Shown here piece after piece: positions 19,155-26,725 of a stretch of 63,461 nucleotides of DNA (position 1 is the first letter of the stretch; the number at the start of each line of letters is the position of its first letter). The position numbers were made by a program, and so were the translations under genes. This DNA comes from an uncultured Bacteroides sp. (lineage in GTDB: Bacteria; Bacteroidota; Bacteroidia; Bacteroidales; Bacteroidaceae). The notes beneath the pieces are model-generated. The model had not been told where the DNA came from and ran no database searches. It worked only from the letters and a program-made list of their open reading frames with translations. The stretch covers positions 1 through 63,461 of the forward strand of contig NZ_CAJTSC010000016.1 of NCBI RefSeq assembly GCF_910578895.1. Direction: 5' to 3'.

Positions 19155-19538
19155 ATGAAGAAGATTTTATGTGTTGCTATTGTTCTTGTATTGGGTACAA
19201 TAGTTGTATTGAATGTGGAAATTGTGTTGAAATCAAACAGCCTGTATAAGGCTACAGTTGCATCGCTCGATGCAATGGCAGATGATGAGAATGGAGAAGA
19301 CACAGACCAAGAAAGTAATAATGAAGGTAGTGGTCAATTCTTTTACAAACATCGGTTAGGCAAACCGGATGATTGTATTTTGTATCGTCACGTGAGTATT
19401 GATGGTCGGATAGTACATACAGAGAAAGAGCAATCATTGGGAGTAGGTTGGACTACTTTCAAGGTGGAAGGTATAAAAGAATTATGCAAAAAAGAAGGCG
19501 ATGGATGTACAGCATATACCTGTACAACAACTAACTAA
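19155..19538 (+). CDS. Small exported cysteine-containing peptide, NVEALA-like
   Basis: This 127-residue precursor has an N-terminal hydrophobic segment (about 4-25). Then comes a short motif, TVASLDAMADDE (34-45), that matches the layout of the NVEALA leader motif of Bacteroides exported peptides, although the exact letters differ. The mature part is acidic at first (45-57) and holds four cysteines (74, 111, 118, 123) near its end. NVEALA-type proteins are small, variable, cysteine-containing exported proteins of unknown function that are common in gut Bacteroides. The beta-propeller lipoprotein gene starts four bases after its stop. A CXXC protein gene two positions downstream could handle its cysteines; that is inference. 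Confidence 0.7.
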   Translation: MKKILCVAIVLVLGTIVVLNVEIVLKSNSLYKATVASLDAMADDENGEDTDQESNNEGSGQFFYKHRLGKPDDCILYRHVSIDGRIVHTEKEQSLGVGWTTFKVEGIKELCKKEGDGCTAYTCTTTN

Positions 19539-19542
19539 AAGA

Positions 19543-20718
19543 ATGATTATGAAATGGTGTAAATGGATTCTATTGGCTGTAATCTTAGTAAGTTGCAGTA
19601 ATAGCAAACAGGAAATCGAGCATGATTTGATTACCTTGAAAATTGATTGGGATAATGTGATTGACGAGATAGATTATTCGCCGATGGTGGAGGACGATGT
19701 TCTGATGATTCCACTGGAAACTACTGATAAGAGCTTGATTGGAGAAGTCTCTCATTTGATTTATCAGAATGATTTAATCTACATTGCGGATAATCTTAGT
19801 AAAAGTATTTTTGTGTTTGACTTATCCGGTAAGTTGAAGACTAAAATTCGTTCGGTAGGTAGTGGCCCGGGAGAATATGTAGAACTTAACTATTTTACAG
19901 TGCATGGGAAGGAAATGGTGGTGATGGATATTGCTATTCGGAAACTACTGTTTTATGATGAGAATGGTAACTTTATTCGCGACAAAGATTTTTTAGATAT
20001 TTGGGGAGAAGACTTATATTGTATCGGTGATAAGCTATTTTTGCCCAATGACAGTCGTTCTAAAAGTGGTTATTATCATTTATTTACTATTGATTTAGCG
20101 GATAATGACAAATATGGGATGTTTCTACCCTTTGAGAAACCTAAGGGGGAATATGGTTGGGGAGTTAACAGATATCATTCAAAGTTGAAGGATGAAGCCC
20201 TGATTTGGCATTGGCCATACGATACATTATATACTGTAAAAGGTAACGATGTTTATCCAACATACCGAATTGATTTGGGAGATAGGTTACTGCCAAAGGA
20301 ATATAGGTATAGAAAAGGGCGTGAAGCACTACATATTGCATTTCGGGATAATTATGTTACTGGAATACAAAAGGTGGAGCAATCGGATAAATATCTTTTC
20401 CTACTATTTGGGGATTCAGAATCCGACTACATATCTGTTTATAATAAGGTTACGGGAGAATTGTATACTGCAAAACACCTTATAAATAGTATGCTGGGAA
20501 AATTATTGTTACAACATGGGAATACTTCCTTTACTATTCAGGACAATAAGATAATCCAATGTTATAATGCCGATTATTGGTCCATGTTTCAACTTGGCGA
20601 CGTTTTGGAAACCCAATCTTTCTATTCCGAAAGTCTGAAGAAACGGTTTGTTGATTTAGCGAGAAGTGATATGAAAGAAACTAATCCAATCATTTTTATA
20701 CAAGAACTAAAGAAATGA
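19543..20718 (+). CDS. 6-bladed beta-propeller lipoprotein (BF3164-like)
   Basis: This lipoprotein of about 391 residues (AVILVSCSNS lipobox) has the repeated strand pattern of Bacteroides 6-bladed beta-propeller proteins. Examples are SKSIFVFDLSGKLKTKI, RSVGSGPGEYVELN and KLLFYDENGNFIRDKDF. These lipoproteins are often encoded next to NVEALA peptides, so binding of the peptide is a reasonable guess. ATG 19543 or 19549 is the start, since the signal peptide begins there; the longer frame overlaps the peptide gene. A strong hairpin follows its stop codon. Confidence 0.82.
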   Translation: MIMKWCKWILLAVILVSCSNSKQEIEHDLITLKIDWDNVIDEIDYSPMVEDDVLMIPLETTDKSLIGEVSHLIYQNDLIYIADNLSKSIFVFDLSGKLKTKIRSVGSGPGEYVELNYFTVHGKEMVVMDIAIRKLLFYDENGNFIRDKDFLDIWGEDLYCIGDKLFLPNDSRSKSGYYHLFTIDLADNDKYGMFLPFEKPKGEYGWGVNRYHSKLKDEALIWHWPYDTLYTVKGNDVYPTYRIDLGDRLLPKEYRYRKGREALHIAFRDNYVTGIQKVEQSDKYLFLLFGDSESDYISVYNKVTGELYTAKHLINSMLGKLLLQHGNTSFTIQDNKIIQCYNADYWSMFQLGDVLETQSFYSESLKKRFVDLARSDMKETNPIIFIQELKK

Positions 20719-20725
20719 TGAAGGG

Positions 20726-20767
20726 AAACGGTGGCTGGTACATTATTCTTTGCACCAACCACCGTTT
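20726..20767 (+). terminator. Intra-operon hairpin, possible attenuator
   Basis: AAACGGTGG (20726-20734) pairs perfectly with CCACCGTTT (20759-20767), with an inner TGGT/ACCA pairing. The following bases are only moderately T-rich (ATATAATT). It lies between the propeller gene and the CXXC gene, which would lower expression of the two downstream genes or protect the upstream mRNA. Confidence 0.55.
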
Positions 20768-20788
20768 ATATAATTGAAATTTATTACA

Positions 20789-21397
20789 ATGAAAAACTCA
20801 TTTGCTATAATAATAGGACTTGTGCTTTTGGGTGTAGTGGGGATTGCTTTATACATTGCGCAACGAAAACAACAAGAAAAACTACAAACGGTACTTTCGG
20901 ATTTGAAATATGAATATGAACGGAAAGAGGGTGGTAAGGATTTTGCATTGGCTACGTTGAAAGAAGATATGAGACTTTGTTATAGAAACGAGGGGGTAAC
21001 TTTATCTCCCGATTTGCAGCTATACGAAAATGGTAAGACGGTGCAAAAGCTTTCGAGTGTATTGCAAGAGAAAACATTGGTGATTCGAATCTCTCAATTG
21101 CATTGCCAGGCTTGTATTTCCGTCATGATTCCGATGTTGGAAAAACTGGAAAATAAGAATGTGATGTATTGGATGGATTATACCAATAAAAGATATATGG
21201 AAGAATTTAGGAGAAACTATAATGCGCAACATCGTTTTTTCAAAATAAGCCCTTTACCCCTTTCTATAGAAGAACTGAATGTTCCGTTTATGTTTCTACT
21301 GGATAAAGACATGAAGACAGACTGTGTCTTTATTCCACATAAGGAACTCCCGAAGCAAATAAAGGAATATTTGGAAATTGTGAAAGATAGAATTTAG
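20789..21397 (+). CDS. Membrane-anchored CXXC thioredoxin-like protein
   Basis: This protein of about 202 residues has an N-terminal anchor (5-24) followed by a periplasmic domain. A strand-CXXC pattern VIRISQLHCQACISVMIPM (Cys106, Cys109) resembles the active site of thioredoxin-fold proteins, and a later NVPFMFLLDKDMK segment fits the cis-Pro strand. Sequence elsewhere is divergent, so the exact family is uncertain. Its place next to a four-cysteine exported peptide suggests thiol redox work, as oxidant, reductant or isomerase. ATG 20789 is preferred, five codons inside the longest frame. Confidence 0.65.
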   Translation: MKNSFAIIIGLVLLGVVGIALYIAQRKQQEKLQTVLSDLKYEYERKEGGKDFALATLKEDMRLCYRNEGVTLSPDLQLYENGKTVQKLSSVLQEKTLVIRISQLHCQACISVMIPMLEKLENKNVMYWMDYTNKRYMEEFRRNYNAQHRFFKISPLPLSIEELNVPFMFLLDKDMKTDCVFIPHKELPKQIKEYLEIVKDRI

Positions 21398-21410
21398 TTC
21401 TGATTGTTTT

Positions 21411-23333
21411 ATGGAAAGTAAGTTTGCATATCAAATAATTATAGGGTTATTGTTTTTGGTATCTTGCCGGTCTAATCAAGAGCGGCAATTCGATGTTGCA
21501 ATGCAGATTGCCGAAAATAACAGAAAAGAATTGGAGAAAGTTTTGTTATATTATCAAGACGAACCGCATAAGAAGCAGGCTGCAAAGTTCCTGATAGCCA
21601 ACATGCCTTTTCATTTTGCTTATGTGGCTAATGAGATAGATAGTTTGAAAGAGGTGTTGAAGGCTGCAAAGAGTACGGACGGAATTGTTGCCGATACCAT
21701 AAAACGGCATTGGAAAAACTGGAAATATGCAAGTGCCGCCAAAGTGTTCGATGTCAATACTATTACTGCCGATTTACTTATAGAGAACATAGATTTAGCC
21801 TTTTCCGCTTGGGAAAGACGTCCTTGGAGTAAACATTATTCGTTTGAGGAATTTTGTGAATACATCCTTCCGTATCGGTTGGATAATGAGCCTTTGGAGC
21901 AATGGAGAAAAATATATCATGATAAATATGCCACGGTATTGGATTCACTATATCAAGGAACAGACGTTGTTGAAGCAACTAATTTATTGAAAAATTATAT
22001 TAAAAAGGAAGGATTTACACATAGTCGAGAATTGACAATACCTCATCAGGGAGCTTGTTTCCTTTACGAAAACAGGATAGGATATTGCAGGGATAAAACC
22101 GATTTCCTGTGTTATGCGTTGCGTGCTGCTGGGATACCTGTCGCTTCCGATTACTACTATATTTCAAATATGCACGTAGGTAATCATAATTGGAATGCAC
22201 TGATTGATACAACAAAACAGGTCATTGCTTTTGATTTTGAGATAGATGATGCGATTACCCGTGAAATAAAACCCGGGAGAAAAAGGGGAAAAGTCTATCG
22301 TATGGCATATTCTATCCAACCGGAAAGAATTGAAGGGCAATATACAGACAATACTTTATATGCAAAATTCAAGCAACCTTATCAGAAAGATGTGACAATG
22401 TATTATAAGTCTGTTGATAGGGTAGATATAAGGTTGAATGATACGGGAGAATATAAGTACGCTTATCTCTCCATATTCGATGGGCGTAACTATGAGGCGG
22501 TAGATGCGACCACAATCGAAAACGGTAAGGTAACTTTCAACTATGTGGAGCCCGGTATCATTTACCAAATTACATATAGACAAAAGGGACGTTTTATTCC
22601 GGCAAGTTATCCTTTTCGTTTGGACAGTTTATCTGTTCACTTTTTCTGTCCGGACAAACAGAAAAATGTACGGGTGAGATTAAATCGGAAATTTCCGGAT
22701 TGGCGTGTAAAAGGACACATGCAAACTGCCATAGGGGCGAGAATAGAGGGGGCGAATAAACGGGATTTTTCGGATGCCATATTGCTTCACCAAGTCGTTG
22801 ATACCCCTCGAATAAATTATAATGTTGTTTTTTTACCGGAAGATAGTCGGTTCCGTTATGTCCGTTATAAATCAAGTAATGAACGTATATTGGAGTTGGC
22901 GGAATTAGGGACCTATAAAGATACCTTGGTACAAGGTAAATGGCAACCTGTAAAGGTAGAGACGGATACGGTATTATTGCGTGAAGAGATGGAAAAGTTA
23001 CAGGCGGTGAATGATGACGATTGGGTCAGTTTCTATAAAAGCATCAGGAAAGGTAGTGAGGTCGTACTTGATTATGGAAAACCGATATCCATTTCAAGTT
23101 TGGTGTATATTCCGCGAAATGATGATAATTATGTGCGTATGGGCGATACCTATGAATTGCTTTATCATGATGGTCAAAAAGGGTGGAGAACACTTGGCAA
23201 ACAAAAAGCAGTTTCTTCCTCGCTGATATATGAGAACGTACCGGATAATGCTTTGTTATGGTTGAGAAACCATACCCGGGGCAAAGAAGAAAGAGCTTTT
23301 TATTATGAATATGACAGGCAGATATTTCCTTGA
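21411..23333 (+). CDS. Transglutaminase-like lipoprotein
   Basis: This 640-residue lipoprotein (GLLFLVSCRS, Cys19) has a helical N-terminal part and a transglutaminase/protease-like core. The Cys is in GYCRDKTDFLCYALRAAGIPV (Cys226), His in GNHNWNALID (His259) and Asp in IAFDFE (Asp275), so the triad looks intact. A beta-rich C-terminal half of about 300 residues follows. Members hydrolyse or cross-link amide bonds. It is the last gene of the accessory cluster, 13 bases after the CXXC gene, and converges on murF. A peptide-processing or cross-linking role is inference from context. Confidence 0.82.
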   Translation: MESKFAYQIIIGLLFLVSCRSNQERQFDVAMQIAENNRKELEKVLLYYQDEPHKKQAAKFLIANMPFHFAYVANEIDSLKEVLKAAKSTDGIVADTIKRHWKNWKYASAAKVFDVNTITADLLIENIDLAFSAWERRPWSKHYSFEEFCEYILPYRLDNEPLEQWRKIYHDKYATVLDSLYQGTDVVEATNLLKNYIKKEGFTHSRELTIPHQGACFLYENRIGYCRDKTDFLCYALRAAGIPVASDYYYISNMHVGNHNWNALIDTTKQVIAFDFEIDDAITREIKPGRKRGKVYRMAYSIQPERIEGQYTDNTLYAKFKQPYQKDVTMYYKSVDRVDIRLNDTGEYKYAYLSIFDGRNYEAVDATTIENGKVTFNYVEPGIIYQITYRQKGRFIPASYPFRLDSLSVHFFCPDKQKNVRVRLNRKFPDWRVKGHMQTAIGARIEGANKRDFSDAILLHQVVDTPRINYNVVFLPEDSRFRYVRYKSSNERILELAELGTYKDTLVQGKWQPVKVETDTVLLREEMEKLQAVNDDDWVSFYKSIRKGSEVVLDYGKPISISSLVYIPRNDDNYVRMGDTYELLYHDGQKGWRTLGKQKAVSSSLIYENVPDNALLWLRNHTRGKEERAFYYEYDRQIFP

Positions 23334-23354
23334 AAGGTTATATGCCGGTATATT

Positions 23355-24653
23355 TTATAGATATTCCACTACCGTACCGAGCTTTATCCCGTTCGATCCT
23401 TTAATCAGGATTGTTTTCCCGCAAGGCTTTTCCCTTTGCAGTTCTGCTATCAGTGCGGAGGCATCGGGATATGTCTTGAATGCGTGACGGGTGGCTCCAA
23501 ATAGCTCACCGACCAGAATGACCTCTTCAAAATTACATTCGGCAAGGAAGTCTGCTATTTTCTGGTGTTCCTCGGCACTGTCCTTTCCCAGTTCGCGCAT
23601 GTCACCCAATATCAGCATCTTGTGTTCCGCCTGCATGTTGCGGAAGTTGCTGATGGATGCCATCATGCTGGTTGGATTGGCGTTATACGCATCGATAATC
23701 AACGTATTGTCTGCCGTCTTTTTCAGTTGCGAACGGCTGTTTTGCGGGGTATATTCGCATAGTGCCTTGTCAATCTTGCCGGGTTCTACCTCAAAGAAGT
23801 GCCCGATGGCAACTGCAGCAAGCGCATTGGGGAAGTTGTATTCACCGATAAGTTGCGTTTGTATTTCGTGAAGTTCTCCTTCCTTCCCCGCTTTCCATTC
23901 GAAAGTGAGAAAAGGGGAGTTCCCCGTAACGTGTCCGTTGATGTAGAGCCCGTCCTCATTTCCGTAGGGCAGCAGTTCCAGTCCCCGTGCCATTTCCCTC
24001 AGATAGTGATTGTCGTGGTGGATGAATACGAGCGGATTGTTCCGTTGGCGCAGATAGTCGTACAGTTCTCCTTTGGTCTTGATGACACCTTCGAAAGAGC
24101 CGAAACCCTCCAGATGGGCTTTTCCTACATTGGTGATAATGCCGTAATCAGGCTCGGCTATTTCTACCAGTTCCTTAATGTCCCCGGGATGGCTGGCACC
24201 CATTTCCACTATGCCGAGTTCGTGCTCCGCCTTCAGGCGCAGCAGGGTGAGCGGCACGCCGATCGGGTTGTTCAGATTGCCCAGCGTGTAGAGTATGTTG
24301 TATTTCTGAGCCAGCACGGCGGATATCAGCTCTTTGGTCGTTGTTTTGCCGTTGGTACCCGTGATGCCTATGATGCGTGTGCCCAGTTGCCGGCGGTGAT
24401 AGTTGGCAAGCTGCTGCAAGGTGTGCAGGCAGTTGTCCACCAATATATAATGTGTGTCTCCTGCAGGGGCGTATGCGGCTTCGTCCACAACGGCGTATGC
24501 GCTGCCCGCTTCCAGCGCTTTGGCCGCAAAGGCGTTGCCGTTGAACGTGTCGCCTTTCAAGGCGATAAACAGTGAACCTTCGGGGCAGTTGCGACTGTCG
24601 GTGGTGACACCGGTGCAGCTTAGAAACAATTGATAAAGAGCAGCTATATCCAT
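23355..24653 (-). CDS. murF: UDP-N-acetylmuramoyl-tripeptide:D-Ala-D-Ala ligase
   Basis: MurF adds D-Ala-D-Ala to the UDP-MurNAc-tripeptide in the cytoplasm, the last soluble step of peptidoglycan precursor synthesis. The 432-residue protein has the Mur ligase ATP loop GITGTNGKTTTKEL, the GASHPGDI and NLNNPIGVPLTLL segments and the C-terminal DAYNANPTSM motif. The frame continues upstream 30 codons, but the family N-terminus (MDIAALYQLFLSC) fits the ATG at 24653. It stands apart from other division genes. Confidence 0.95.
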   Translation of the reverse strand: MDIAALYQLFLSCTGVTTDSRNCPEGSLFIALKGDTFNGNAFAAKALEAGSAYAVVDEAAYAPAGDTHYILVDNCLHTLQQLANYHRRQLGTRIIGITGTNGKTTTKELISAVLAQKYNILYTLGNLNNPIGVPLTLLRLKAEHELGIVEMGASHPGDIKELVEIAEPDYGIITNVGKAHLEGFGSFEGVIKTKGELYDYLRQRNNPLVFIHHDNHYLREMARGLELLPYGNEDGLYINGHVTGNSPFLTFEWKAGKEGELHEIQTQLIGEYNFPNALAAVAIGHFFEVEPGKIDKALCEYTPQNSRSQLKKTADNTLIIDAYNANPTSMMASISNFRNMQAEHKMLILGDMRELGKDSAEEHQKIADFLAECNFEEVILVGELFGATRHAFKTYPDASALIAELQREKPCGKTILIKGSNGIKLGTVVEYL

Positions 24654-24703
24654 GTTGTTTTTCCTCTTTTGAAATATAATCCGAAAAATGCTTGATGCGC
24701 TTG

Positions 24704-24711
24704 CAAAGATA
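24704..24711 (-). promoter_or_regulatory. Candidate -7 element of the murF promoter
   Basis: The minus strand reads TATCTTTG, a perfect TAnnTTTG, 51 bases before the murF start chosen here. Its position supports that start, because the longer frame would begin upstream of it. No clear -33 element is visible. Confidence 0.5.
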
Positions 24712-24786
24712 TGGCTTAATTCGCTACGTTGCATGGACGGCAATAAAAAAAGAGTGGAAAAAAGTATATTTTGAACTTACTTTGTT

Positions 24787-24794
24787 TACATTTG
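24787..24794 (+). promoter_or_regulatory. Candidate -7 element of the folP promoter
   Basis: TACATTTG fits the Bacteroides -7 consensus and lies 29 bases before the folP start codon. A convincing -33 TTTG at 19-21 bases is lacking. Confidence 0.45.
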
Positions 24795-24822
24795 CAGATG
24801 TATAAGTAAAAAAGAACTATCC

Positions 24823-25689
24823 ATGAAAGCTCTGCAACCCAAATATATAAATGTCAACGGTTCCCTGTTAGACCTTTCCTCTCCCTGCGTCATGGGCATT
24901 CTCAACGTCACTCCCGATTCCTTTTATGCCGGCAGCCGCATGCAGACGGAAGCCGACATAGCGCATCGCGTACAGCAGATTATGGCAGAAGGGGCCGCTA
25001 TCATTGATGTCGGTGCCTATTCCTCACGTCCCAATGCGGAGAATATTTCTCCCGAAGAAGAGATGGAGCGTTTGCGCACAGGGCTGGCTGTGCTGCGGAA
25101 GGTGTGTCCCGACGCGGTTGTCTCGGTAGATACCTTCCGGGCGGATGTGGCAAGGATGTGTGTCGAGGAATACGGGGTGGCAATCATCAATGACATTGCC
25201 GCCGGCGAAATGGACGATGCCATGTTTCGTACGGTTGCCGAATTGAACGTGCCTTACATTATGATGCACATGCAGGGCACTCCGCAGAACATGCAGCAAC
25301 ATCCCCACTACGACAACCTGCTGAAAGAGGTGTTCATGTACTTTGCCCGCAAGGTGCAACAACTGCGCGATTTGGGCGTGAAGGACATTATCCTCGACCC
25401 TGGATTCGGTTTTGGCAAGACCGTTGCGCACAACTACGAGCTGCTCGCCCATCTGGAAGAGTTCCGCGTGTTCGGGCTTCCGCTGCTGGCAGGCGTATCG
25501 CGCAAGTCGATGATATACCGCCTGCTGGGCACTACTCCGCAGGAGGCGCTGAACGGCACTACCGTGCTGGATACCATCTGCCTGCTGAAAGGCGCCGACA
25601 TCCTCCGCGTGCACGATGTGCGCGAGGCGGTGGAAACGGTGAAAATCGTGGAAGCCATGCGGAAAGAGGGTGCGAAGCCGTTGGAATGA
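24823..25689 (+). CDS. folP: Dihydropteroate synthase
   Basis: FolP condenses p-aminobenzoate with hydroxymethyl-dihydropterin pyrophosphate in folate synthesis and is the sulfonamide target. The 288-residue TIM barrel shows VMGILNVTPDSFYAGSR, IIDVGAYSSRP, a VSVDTFRADVA strand, DPGFGFGKT and GVSRKSM, all diagnostic. It precedes cdaA by 56 bases, an arrangement common in Bacteroides. Confidence 0.97.
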   Translation: MKALQPKYINVNGSLLDLSSPCVMGILNVTPDSFYAGSRMQTEADIAHRVQQIMAEGAAIIDVGAYSSRPNAENISPEEEMERLRTGLAVLRKVCPDAVVSVDTFRADVARMCVEEYGVAIINDIAAGEMDDAMFRTVAELNVPYIMMHMQGTPQNMQQHPHYDNLLKEVFMYFARKVQQLRDLGVKDIILDPGFGFGKTVAHNYELLAHLEEFRVFGLPLLAGVSRKSMIYRLLGTTPQEALNGTTVLDTICLLKGADILRVHDVREAVETVKIVEAMRKEGAKPLE

Positions 25690-25745
25690 AACGCCGGGGT
25701 GAGAATTGATACCTGATTAGTTACTGTTTTAATATTTAGAGAACC

Positions 25746-26510
25746 GTGTTTTTCGAGTTTGGCATAAAAGATTTTATAGATATCCTGCTGGTGGCTTTCC
25801 TGCTCTACTATACGTACAAGCTGATGAAGGCGTCCGGGTCTATCAACGTGTTTACGGGCATCCTTGTGTTTATCCTGATTTGGCTGGTGGTGTCCCAGGT
25901 GCTGGAAATGAAGTTGCTGGGTTCTATCTTCGACAAACTGGTCAGCGTGGGGGTGCTGGCGCTCATCGTGCTGTTCCAGGACGAGATACGGCGTTTCCTG
26001 CTCACGCTCGGGTCGCATCAGCATGCCAGCGCATTGGTGCGCTTTCTTACGGGTAATAAGAAAGAGGGTATGAAGCACGATGAAATCATGCCCGTCGTAA
26101 TGGCTTGCATCAGTATGGGCAAGCAGAAGGTGGGCGCATTGATTGTGGTTGAACGTGGCGTGCCGCTGAACGATGTGGTGCGTACGGGAGAGGTTATCAA
26201 TGCCGATATCAACCAACGGCTGATAGAGAACATCTTCTTCAAGAACAGCCCGCTGCACGATGGGGCAATGGTCATCAGCAAGAAACGCATCAAGGCGGCG
26301 GGATGTATCCTGCCCGTGTCTCACAACCTGGACATCCCGAAAGAACTGGGGTTGCGCCACCGTGCGGCAATGGGGATATCGCAGGTGTCGGATGCGCATG
26401 CGATTATCGTATCCGAGGAGACAGGCTCCATTTCGGTGGCTTACAAAGGGCAGTTCTATCTGCGCCTGAGCGCCGAAGAATTGGAGAGCCTTTTGACAAA
26501 AGAAATTTAA
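25746..26510 (+). CDS. cdaA: Diadenylate cyclase CdaA
   Basis: CdaA makes the second messenger c-di-AMP from two ATP at the inner membrane. The 254-residue protein has three N-terminal membrane segments (about 10-78) and a DAC domain with the DGA (172-174) and RHR (204-206) catalytic motifs. The start is a GTG at 25746; no better ATG lies in frame before the first membrane segment. No CdaR-like partner follows. The next 216 bases hold an array of palindromes. Confidence 0.94.
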   Translation: MFFEFGIKDFIDILLVAFLLYYTYKLMKASGSINVFTGILVFILIWLVVSQVLEMKLLGSIFDKLVSVGVLALIVLFQDEIRRFLLTLGSHQHASALVRFLTGNKKEGMKHDEIMPVVMACISMGKQKVGALIVVERGVPLNDVVRTGEVINADINQRLIENIFFKNSPLHDGAMVISKKRIKAAGCILPVSHNLDIPKELGLRHRAAMGISQVSDAHAIIVSEETGSISVAYKGQFYLRLSAEELESLLTKEI

Positions 26511-26574
26511 AAGCCATGAGGATTATCCGGGTTTTTGTACCTGCCTGATTGTCACGGATGAAAATAGAGCCGCA

Positions 26575-26636
26575 TTCAGTCGTATACTGAATGCCATTCA
26601 GTATACGACTGAACCTATTTCAGTATACGACTGAAT
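26575..26636. repeat. Array 1: three palindromes at exact 22-bp period
   Basis: Units begin at 26575, 26597 and 26619. Each is a 17-bp dyad, TTCAGT-N5-ACTGAA, with centre CGTAT in the first and ATACG in the others, so the first is inverted relative to the rest. Five bases separate units. A degenerate fourth copy may begin at 26641 (TTCGATATGGGACG). The first two copies also form a long hairpin with perfect 18-bp arms. It lies about 90-150 bases upstream of tldD and after cdaA, in the place of an operator. Confidence 0.85.
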
Positions 26637-26725
26637 AGGGTTCGATATGGGACGTGATTTGCGTCTGAAAACTGCTTTCGTTTTCTTATAAGGATAAATG
26701 ACTAATTTTTATAAACTGGATAAAA

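Noticed and set aside
24654..24743. 30-residue N-terminal extension of MurF
   Set aside because: The family start fits ATG 24653, and a perfect -7 element lies within the extension.
26575..26636. CRISPR array
   Set aside because: Units are 14-17-bp palindromes with 5-8-bp gaps, far shorter than CRISPR repeat-spacer units, and no cas gene lies in the window. The same holds for arrays 2 and 3.
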